Of a stretch of DNA of 37,245 nucleotides, positions 29,483-37,245 are shown in pieces (position 1 is the first letter of the stretch; each line of letters begins with the position of its first letter). The stretch comes from Methylobacterium ajmalii. GTDB lineage: Bacteria > Pseudomonadota > Alphaproteobacteria > Rhizobiales > Beijerinckiaceae. Below the pieces are notes generated by a model. The model saw only the letters and a list, made by a program, of their open reading frames with translations. It made no database searches and was not told the origin of the DNA. The stretch lies in contig NZ_JACWCT010000103.1 of assembly GCF_016613415.1 (NCBI RefSeq), forward strand, positions 104,746 to 141,990, written 5' to 3'. The position numbers and the translations under genes are program-made.

Positions 29483-30450
29483 CCAAGACCGTCAACCAGA
29501 AGGCCTGGCTCCTCGTCCTGCCGGTCTTCGCCGTCGTCGCCTTCTCGGCGGTGCTGCCGCTGATGACGGTGGTCAACTACTCGTTCCAGGACACGTTCGG
29601 GAACAACCAGTTCTTCTGGAACGGCCTCGGCTGGTTCCAGGAATTGCTCGACCCGTCGAGCCAGTTCGGCGAGCGCTTCTTCGATTCGCTGTGGCGCAAC
29701 CTGCTCTTTTCCGCGATCATCCTGGCGATCGAGGTGCCGCTCGGCATCGCGGTGGCGCTGTCGATGCCGCGGGAGGGCCGCTCGGTCGCCTTCTGCCTCG
29801 TGCTGATGGCGCTGCCGCTCCTCATCCCGTGGAACGTCGTCGGCACGATCTGGCAGGTCTTCGCCCGCACCGATATCGGGCTGTTGGGCGCGACCCTCAA
29901 CGGCCTCGGCATCGACTACAACTACGCCGGCTCGGCGCTCGCCGCCTGGGTCACCATCGTGACCATGGACGTCTGGCACTGGACGAGCCTCGTCGCGCTG
30001 CTGTGCTATGCCGGCCTGAAGTCGATCCCCGACGCCTACTACCAGGCCGCCCGCATCGACGGGGCGAGCCAGTGGGCGATCTTCCGCACCATCCAGCTGC
30101 CGAAGATGCGCCGGGTCCTGCTCATCGCCGTGCTGCTGCGCTTCATGGACTCGTTCATGATCTACACCGAGCCCTTCGTGCTCACCGGCGGCGGGCCCGG
30201 CAACGCCACGACCTTCCTGTCGATCGACCTCGTCAAGCTGGCGCTGGGCCAGTTCGACCTCGGCCGGGCGGCGGCGATGTCGCTGGTCTACAACCTGATC
30301 ATCCTGAGCGTCTGCTGGGTGTTCTACACCGTGATGACCAACGTGGACGCCGGCAACCGCACGGTGCTGGCCGACGATCCCGCGGACGCGGCCGCCTCCG
30401 GCAGCCTGCCCCAGGCCACCACCATCCCGCTCGACCGGAGGGCCGCCTGA
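29479..30450 (+). CDS. glpP: Glycerol ABC transporter permease GlpP
   Basis: A 323-residue inner-membrane permease of the MalF-like group with about six membrane helices. The EAA loop reads YYQAARIDGASQWAIFRTIQ (about 192-211) and the family motif EPFVLTGGGPGNAT is present. A hydrophilic tail of about 35 residues ends the protein. It overlaps glpT by 4 bp and glpQ by 1 bp (TGATG), so all are translated together. Confidence 0.9.
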
Positions 30451-31247
30451 TGCGCCCGCGCCACGTCGTGATGACGCTCTATCTCCTGTTCCTGATGGTC
30501 CCGATCTACTGGCTCGTGAACATGAGCCTGAAGACCAACCAGGAAATCAACACCAGCATGACGCTCTGGCCGCATGCGATCACGTTCGACAACTACATCC
30601 GGATCTTCACCGATCCGAGCTGGTACGGCGGCTACCTGAACTCGCTGTCCTACGTGGCGATCAACACGGTGCTGTCGATCGGCCTGGCGCTGCCGGCGGC
30701 CTACGCCTTCTCGCGCTACAGCTTCATCGGCGACAAGCACCTGTTCTTCTGGCTGCTCTCGAACCGGATGGCGCCGCCGGCGGTGTTCGCGCTGCCGTTC
30801 TTCAACCTCTACTCGGCAGTCGGCCTGTTCGACACGCCCTGGGCCGTGGCGCTGGCCCACTGCCTGTTCAACGTACCGCTGGCGGTGTGGATTCTCGAAG
30901 GCTTCATGTCGGGCGTGCCCCGCGAGATCGACGAGACCGCGGCGATCGACGGCTACTCGTTCCCGCGCTTCTTTACGAAGATCTTCATGCCGCTGATCGC
31001 GTCGGGCATCGGCGTCGCCGCCTTCTTCTGCTTCATGTTCTCCTGGGTCGAGCTCTTGCTCGCCCGCACCCTCACCTCGGTCGACGCCAAGCCCATCGCC
31101 GCCACGATGACCCGCACGGTCTCGGCCGCCGGCATGGATTGGGGCCTGCTCGCCGCCGCCGGCGTGCTCACCATCGTGCCGGGCGCCCTCGTGATCTGGT
31201 TCGTGCGCAACTACATCGCCAAGGGCTTCGCCCTCGGCCGGGTGTGA
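30450..31247 (+). CDS. glpQ: Glycerol ABC transporter permease GlpQ
   Basis: A 265-residue permease of the MalG-like group. The first membrane helix (VVMTLYLLFLMVPIYWLVNM, about 6-25) is followed by five more. The EAA loop is VPREIDETAAIDGYSFPRFF (about 155-174). It forms the channel with GlpP. The start overlaps the glpP stop. It is not the glycerophosphodiesterase that bears this name in E. coli. Confidence 0.9.
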   Translation: MRPRHVVMTLYLLFLMVPIYWLVNMSLKTNQEINTSMTLWPHAITFDNYIRIFTDPSWYGGYLNSLSYVAINTVLSIGLALPAAYAFSRYSFIGDKHLFFWLLSNRMAPPAVFALPFFNLYSAVGLFDTPWAVALAHCLFNVPLAVWILEGFMSGVPREIDETAAIDGYSFPRFFTKIFMPLIASGIGVAAFFCFMFSWVELLLARTLTSVDAKPIAATMTRTVSAAGMDWGLLAAAGVLTIVPGALVIWFVRNYIAKGFALGRV

Positions 31248-31262
31248 TCGGGAGTTCATCCG

Positions 31263-31544
31263 ATGCCTGATTTCGCCTGGATGGCCTGGACCTGGCAGAC
31301 CGCCGTGTTCTTCGCGGTCATCGCCGGCCTTCTCGCCCTGATGACCGCGCTCGCCGTCTGGCGGCCGGAGACCGAGAAGGTCGGGATCCTGCGGATCCCG
31401 ACGACCCGCGGCGACCGGCTGTTTCTGACGCTGGTCGGAACCGCCTTCATCAATCTCGCCTGGCTCGGCCTCGTCGGCCCGAGCCTCGAATGGGCGCTCG
31501 CGCTCTCGCTCGTCTACGGCGCGGCGATGTTCCGCTTCGCCTGA
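31263..31544 (+). CDS. glpU: Small membrane protein of glycerol transporter (DUF2160), GlpU
   Basis: A 93-residue protein with two membrane helices (about 5-30 and 58-90) and a short cytoplasmic loop (WRPETEKVGILRIPTTRGDR). It resembles DUF2160 proteins found in rhizobial glycerol ABC operons between permease and binding-protein genes. It begins 15 bp after glpQ with GGGAG as ribosome-binding site. Its function is unknown; a transporter accessory subunit is likely from position. Confidence 0.8.
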   Translation: MPDFAWMAWTWQTAVFFAVIAGLLALMTALAVWRPETEKVGILRIPTTRGDRLFLTLVGTAFINLAWLGLVGPSLEWALALSLVYGAAMFRFA

Positions 31545-31654
31545 GGCGTCCGGCCGCGACATCGCTTCGTCACGGAGCGATGCGCAAGACCAAAAGAGAC
31601 CGACGGGCCCGCCCGGGCAGGCCCGGCGAACAATCCACCAGGGAGGGACCATCC

Positions 31655-33400
<1,746 letters not shown>

Positions 33401-33540
33401 CGCCGAGGGAGCCGAGGCGCTCAAGCCCCGGCTCCCTTCCGCGATGATCCGGGTCTCGCCAGGATGGCGGCAACCGCCGCGCGCGTCGCGAGGGAAACCG
33501 TCACGGCGGAACCTCCACCCCTCCGACGAGCGCAGAACCG

Positions 33541-35034
33541 ATGTCCTCCCTCATCCTCGCCATCGACCAGGGCACCACCTCCTCGCGCGCCCTGCTGTTC
33601 AAGCCCGACACCTCGATCGCCGGCCTCGCCCAGGCGGAGTTCCCGCAGCATTTCCCGGCTTCGGGCTGGGTCGAGCACGAGCCGGAGGACCTCTGGCGCA
33701 CGACCCTCGAGACCTGCCGGGCGGCGATGAAGCAGGCCGGGGTGACGGCGCGGGACATCGCGGCGATCGGCATCACCAACCAGCGCGAGACGACGCTGGT
33801 CTGGGACAAGCGCACCGGCGAGGCGGTGCACCGGGCCATCGTGTGGCAGGACCGGCGCTCGGCCGGGATCTGCGCCCGCCTGAAGGAGGCCGGCCACGAG
33901 CCGCTGGTCACGGCCAGGACCGGCCTGATCCTCGACCCCTACTTCTCCGGCACCAAGATCGCCTGGATCCTCGACAACGTGCCCGGCGCCCGCGCCCGGG
34001 CCGAGGCCGGCGAGCTCGCCTTCGGCACCGTCGATTCGTACCTGCTGTGGCGCCTCACCGGTGGGCGGCTCCACGTCACCGACGCCACCAACGCCTCGCG
34101 CACGCTCCTCTTCGACATCCATCGCGGCGCCTGGGACGAGGAGCTGATGGCGCTCCTGGGCGTCCCGGCCTCGATGCTGCCGGAGGTGCGCGATTCCTCC
34201 GGCGATTTCGGCGAGACCGACCCGGCGCTGTTCGGCGCGTCGATCCCGATCCGGGGCGTGGCCGGCGACCAGCAGGCGGCGGTGGTCGGCCAGGCCTGCT
34301 TCCGGCCCGGCATGGTCAAGTCGACCTACGGCACCGGGTGCTTTGCCCTCCTCAACACCGGCGACCAGCCGGTCGCCTCGAAGAACAAGCTCCTCACCAC
34401 CATCGCCTACCAGCTGAACGGCCGGCGCACCTACGCGCTCGAAGGCTCGATCTTCGTCGCCGGTGCGGCGGTGCAGTGGCTGCGCGACGGGCTCGGAATC
34501 ATCGAATCGGCGGCCGAGACAGGGACGCTCGCCGAGCGGGCCGACCCGGCGCAGGAAGTCTACCTGGTGCCGGCCTTCGTCGGCCTCGGCGCGCCCCACT
34601 GGGAGCCCGACGCCCGCGGCGCCCTGTTCGGGCTGACCCGCGGCACCGGCCCGGCCGAGCTCGCCCGCGCCGCGCTCGAGAGCGTCTGCTACCAGACCGC
34701 CGACCTCCTGGCCGCCATGCGAGCCGACTGGCCGGACGGGGAGGGGAGCGCCACGGTGCTCAGGGTCGATGGCGGCATGGTCGCCTCCGACTGGACGATG
34801 CAGCGCCTCGCCGACCTGCTGGCCGCCCCGGTCGACCGGCCCGAGGTGAAGGAGACGACGGCGCTCGGCGCGGCCTACCTCGCGGGGCTGGCCTGCGGCC
34901 TCTACCCGGAGCCCGAGCACTTCGCCGACCATTGGCGCCTGGAGCGCCGCTTCGCCCCGGCGATGGAGCCGGTCATCCGCGAGCGTCGGCTCGCCGGCTG
35001 GCGCAAGGCCGTGAGCTGCCTGGTGGGGAAGTAG
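33541..35034 (+). CDS. glpK: Glycerol kinase
   Basis: A 497-residue cytoplasmic FGGY kinase that makes glycerol-3-phosphate from glycerol and ATP. Signatures include [11 protein letters not shown] (7-17), GITNQRETT (77-85), WQDRR (102-106), [22 protein letters not shown] and the C-terminal [10 protein letters not shown] and [13 protein letters not shown], as in GlpK. It is the last gene of the glycerol cluster and feeds GlpD. A strong hairpin follows its stop codon. Confidence 0.95.
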   Translation: MSSLILAIDQGTTSSRALLFKPDTSIAGLAQAEFPQHFPASGWVEHEPEDLWRTTLETCRAAMKQAGVTARDIAAIGITNQRETTLVWDKRTGEAVHRAIVWQDRRSAGICARLKEAGHEPLVTARTGLILDPYFSGTKIAWILDNVPGARARAEAGELAFGTVDSYLLWRLTGGRLHVTDATNASRTLLFDIHRGAWDEELMALLGVPASMLPEVRDSSGDFGETDPALFGASIPIRGVAGDQQAAVVGQACFRPGMVKSTYGTGCFALLNTGDQPVASKNKLLTTIAYQLNGRRTYALEGSIFVAGAAVQWLRDGLGIIESAAETGTLAERADPAQEVYLVPAFVGLGAPHWEPDARGALFGLTRGTGPAELARAALESVCYQTADLLAAMRADWPDGEGSATVLRVDGGMVASDWTMQRLADLLAAPVDRPEVKETTALGAAYLAGLACGLYPEPEHFADHWRLERRFAPAMEPVIRERRLAGWRKAVSCLVGK

Positions 35035-35045
35035 GGCGATAAGAG

Positions 35046-35067
35046 AAGGGGGCCTTTCGGCCCCCTT
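35046..35067 (+). terminator. Hairpin terminator between glpK and convergent gene
   Basis: A 9-bp perfect stem (AAGGGGGCC and its complement) with a TTTC loop sits 11 bp after the glpK stop and 7 bp before the stop of the convergent gene. A-rich and T-rich ends on the two sides make it a likely bidirectional terminator. Confidence 0.85.
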
Positions 35068-35074
35068 TCCGTTC

Positions 35075-35941
35075 CTACTTCTCCAGCCGCGCGAGCAGGC
35101 TCGACGTGTCCCAGCGCCCGCCGCCCATGCTCTGCACGTCGGCGTAGAACTGGTCGACCAAAGCCGTCACCGGCAGCTTGGCCTTGTTGCGGCGGGCCTC
35201 GTCGAGCACGATCGACAGGTCCTTGCGCATCCAGTCGACGGCGAAGCCGAACTCGAACTTGCCCTCGTTCATGGTCTTGCCGCGGTTCTCCATCTGCCAG
35301 GAGCCGGCGGCGCCCTTGGAGATCACGTCGAGCACCGCCTCGATGTCGAGCCCGGCCCGCTTGCCGAAATGCACCGCCTCCGACAGGCCCTGGACGAGGC
35401 CCGCGATGCAGATCTGGTTCATCATCTTGGCGAGCTGGCCGGCGCCGACGGGCCCCAGCAGCCGGCAGGCGCGGGCATACGACCCGATCACCGGCTCGAC
35501 CCGCGCGAAGGTCTCCGCGTCGCCGCCGCACATGACCGTCAGCACGCCGTTCTCGGCGCCCGCTTGGCCGCCGGAGACCGGGGCGTCGATGAAGCCGAAG
35601 CCGGCCTGTTCGGCCGCCGCCGCGAGCTCGCGGGCGACCTCCGCCGAGGCGGTGGTGTGATCGACGAAGACCGTGCCCTTGCCCATCGCCGAGAAGGCGC
35701 CGTCGGGGCCGGTGGTGACCTGGCGCAGGTCGTCGTCGTTGCCGACGCAGGCGAAGACGATCTCCTGGCCTTCCGCCGCCTCGCGGGGTGTCGCCGCGGC
35801 CTTGCCGCCATGGGCACCCACCCACTCGTCGGCCTTGGCCTTGGTGCGGTTGTAGACCGTGACGTCATGGCCCTTGGCGGCGAGGTGGCGGGCCATCGGC
35901 CCCCCCATCACGCCGAGACCCAGAAACGCGACCTTTGCCAT
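35075..35941 (-). CDS. Beta-hydroxyacid dehydrogenase (HIBADH/GarR/glyoxylate-reductase-like)
   Basis: A 288-residue NAD(P)-dependent oxidoreductase. The N-terminal Rossmann motif is GLGVMGGPMARHL (8-20), and NRT (31-33) after strand two favours NADP. The substrate motif DAPVSGG (119-125) and the catalytic segment GAGQLAKMMNQ with K172 and N175 are intact. Likely substrates are tartronate semialdehyde, 3-hydroxyisobutyrate or a related 2- or 3-hydroxy acid; sequence alone does not choose. It is convergent with glpK and not clearly linked to its neighbours. Confidence 0.88.
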   Translation of the reverse strand: MAKVAFLGLGVMGGPMARHLAAKGHDVTVYNRTKAKADEWVGAHGGKAAATPREAAEGQEIVFACVGNDDDLRQVTTGPDGAFSAMGKGTVFVDHTTASAEVARELAAAAEQAGFGFIDAPVSGGQAGAENGVLTVMCGGDAETFARVEPVIGSYARACRLLGPVGAGQLAKMMNQICIAGLVQGLSEAVHFGKRAGLDIEAVLDVISKGAAGSWQMENRGKTMNEGKFEFGFAVDWMRKDLSIVLDEARRNKAKLPVTALVDQFYADVQSMGGGRWDTSSLLARLEK

Positions 35942-36065
35942 GCGCTCGTCCTCCCACGCCGTCGTCCCGCGGCGCTCGGCCCCCGGTGTAGTGAGCCGCG
36001 CCCACGCCCGTCAAACCGGCGCGCCGCCTCTCCCCGCACGATCGCGCCCGGGGAGGGCCGATCCG

Positions 36066-36851
36066 TCACTTCGTGTCGAACGGGACGTATTTCGCCCGGA
36101 TGCGGTCGTAGCGCCCATCGGCGTCGAGCGCCGCGAGCGCGCGGTCGAAGGCCTCGCGCAGGGCGGTGTCGCCCTTGCGCAGGCCGATGCCGGCGCCCTC
36201 GCCGAGCAGCGGCTCGCCGGCCGGCACGTCGCCGACGAGGCGGCAGCAGGCCTCGCCCTCGGGCCGGGAGAGGAAGGTGGTGAGCTCGAGCTTGTCGCCG
36301 AGCACCAGGTCGACCCGGCCGGCCCGCAGGTCCAGGGTCGCGTCGGCGAGGGTGTCGAAGGTGCGGATCTCGGCGCCCGGCACCCGCTGCTCCAGGAAGG
36401 CGACCTGCGGCCCGTGCGCCGCCACGCCGATCGTGAGCCCCTTCAGGGCCGCCGGGGTCGGGTTCGCCAGGGAGGAGTCCCGCCGCGCCACGTAGGAGAA
36501 CGGAACCCGCAGGTACGGCTTGGTGAAGGCGATGCGGGCGGCCCGCTTCGGGGTGATCGCCATCGCCGCCATGATGGCGTCGTACTCGCCGGCCTCCAGG
36601 CCCTTGATGATGCCGTCCCACTGGTGGAGCACGACCGTGCAGGTGAGCCGGGCCTCGGCGCACAAGGCCCGGGCGAGGTCGACCTCGAATCCCGCCGGCT
36701 TGCCGTCCTCGACGTAGTTGAACGGCGGACGGCCGCCCTCGGTGGCGATGCGCACCGGGGCGGGCGGGGGCGGGGAGGGCGCATCCTCGGCGAGGGCCGG
36801 CGGGGCGGCCAGCAGCGACAGGAGCAGGAGGCGGGAGAGCAGGCGGCTCAT
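36066..36851 (-). CDS. Periplasmic amino-acid-type binding protein (SBP family 3)
   Basis: A 261-residue secreted binding protein. The signal peptide is 1-20 (RLLSRLLLLSLLAAPPALA). The mature part has VRIATEGGRPPFNYVEDGKP, GFEVDLARAL, WDGIIKGLEAGEYDAIMAAM and RIAFTKPYLRVPFSYV, typical of lysine/arginine/ornithine or histidine binding proteins. It ends with the standard YDRIRAKYVPFDTK. No permease or ATPase genes are visible nearby, so it may serve a transporter encoded outside the window. The ATG at 36851 is chosen over an upstream in-frame ATG at 36923 that precedes the signal peptide. Confidence 0.88.
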   Translation of the reverse strand: MSRLLSRLLLLSLLAAPPALAEDAPSPPPPAPVRIATEGGRPPFNYVEDGKPAGFEVDLARALCAEARLTCTVVLHQWDGIIKGLEAGEYDAIMAAMAITPKRAARIAFTKPYLRVPFSYVARRDSSLANPTPAALKGLTIGVAAHGPQVAFLEQRVPGAEIRTFDTLADATLDLRAGRVDLVLGDKLELTTFLSRPEGEACCRLVGDVPAGEPLLGEGAGIGLRKGDTALREAFDRALAALDADGRYDRIRAKYVPFDTK

Positions 36852-37000
36852 CCGGCAGGGTTCTCTCGTGGAGGACGATCGTCCGGGGGCATCTCGGACC
36901 GGGCCCGATGCGGGATCGGGCACGGCGGCGCGGACCCTGCCACGGTGACGCCCGCGGACGCAACTCGCGCGGTCCGCCGGGCGCCCGGCCCCGCCGGCGC

Positions 37001-37019
37001 TAACCCCCTGTCAGGGTTA
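37001..37019. other. Small inverted repeat before final gene
   Basis: TAACCC (37001-37006) and GGGTTA (37014-37019) form a 6-bp inverted repeat in the 204-bp gap between the binding-protein gene and the gene that runs off the end. It may be a promoter operator; no further evidence. Confidence 0.3.
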
Positions 37020-37055
37020 ACCGCTCCTTAGACAATCGCGCGCTCTCATCCGGTC

Positions 37056-37245
37056 ATGCGCCTGAGCTTCCGCCCGCCTCATCCCTCCCGCGACCGCGCC
37101 GACGCGGTCGAGATCCTGCCCCCGCTCGCCGTCGCCGGGCCGGCGGCCGGGGAGCCGGAGCGCGACGCGGACCGGGCCGGGCGCGACGCCGTCGACCGGG
37201 TCGAGGCGGAACTGGTGCGGGCCGCCCGCGCCGTCGGGGTCGCGG
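37056..37245 (+). CDS. N-terminus of unknown protein (truncated by window)
   Basis: An open frame from ATG at 37056 runs to the window end with no stop. The 63 visible residues begin MRLSFRPPHPSRDRADAVEI, then a low-complexity A/P/G/R/D stretch and a probable helix DAVDRVEAELVRAARAVGVA. I do not recognise it. The helix after a disordered start would fit a regulatory or chemotaxis-type protein, but this is only a guess. Confidence 0.45.
   Translation, partial: MRLSFRPPHPSRDRADAVEILPPLAVAGPAAGEPERDADRAGRDAVDRVEAELVRAARAVGVA

Overview
The window is GC-rich (roughly 70%) alphaproteobacterial DNA. Gene content and codon use fit the order Hyphomicrobiales, most likely a Methylobacterium-type organism. 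The markers are a RepA/RepB partition pair of the repABC family, a GTTC-N7-GTTC LexA box ahead of an imuA-imuB-dnaE2 mutasome, a rhizobial-type glycerol ABC operon (glpR-glpD-glpSTPQUV-glpK), a DUF1612-type plasmid protein, and a family of long palindromic intergenic repeats. A plasmid-type replication and partition module sits inside otherwise chromosome-like metabolic genes. This suggests a megaplasmid or chromid, or a chromosome carrying an integrated replicon; the window alone cannot decide.

Layout. 1-154: a palindromic repeat. 155-3377 (minus): an organosulfonate uptake operon (FMN reductase, SsuA, SsuC, SsuB) with no SsuD monooxygenase. 3963-4382: a small TerB-like protein. 4749-10354 (minus): dnaE2, imuB and imuA with an SOS box. 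10355-12678: about 2.3 kb without a credible gene that looks like a replication origin. It has 16-bp iterons in two opposed clusters, spaced mostly in multiples of 11 bp, AT-rich islands, and five GANTC sites in 30 bp. 12679-16275 (minus): a RepA_C-type replication initiator, RepB/ParB and RepA/ParA, with repABC-type parS palindromes in and around the genes. 16522-17130: a PPOX-type flavoprotein. 17198-19237 (minus): a chemoreceptor. 19382-23047 (minus): an ABC exporter and two family 2 glycosyltransferases, a surface-glycan cluster. 23235-24299: a DUF1612/HTH protein. 24769-35034 (plus): the glycerol regulon. 35075-36851 (minus): a beta-hydroxyacid dehydrogenase and a periplasmic amino-acid-type binding protein. 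37056 to the end: a truncated unknown gene.

How the parts work together. The sulfonate operon imports organosulfonates and supplies reduced flavin. GlpR should repress the glp genes; GlpV-PQ-ST imports glycerol, GlpK phosphorylates it and GlpD oxidises glycerol-3-phosphate. ImuA/ImuB/DnaE2 is an SOS-induced translesion polymerase. The most unusual part is the replicon. It keeps the ParA/ParB half of a repABC operon but has an unrelated RepA_C initiator in place of RepC, an iteron origin downstream, and dense GANTC (CcrM methylation) clusters at both the origin and the initiator leader. That arrangement suggests a hybrid replicon whose initiation may be tied to the cell cycle by adenine methylation.
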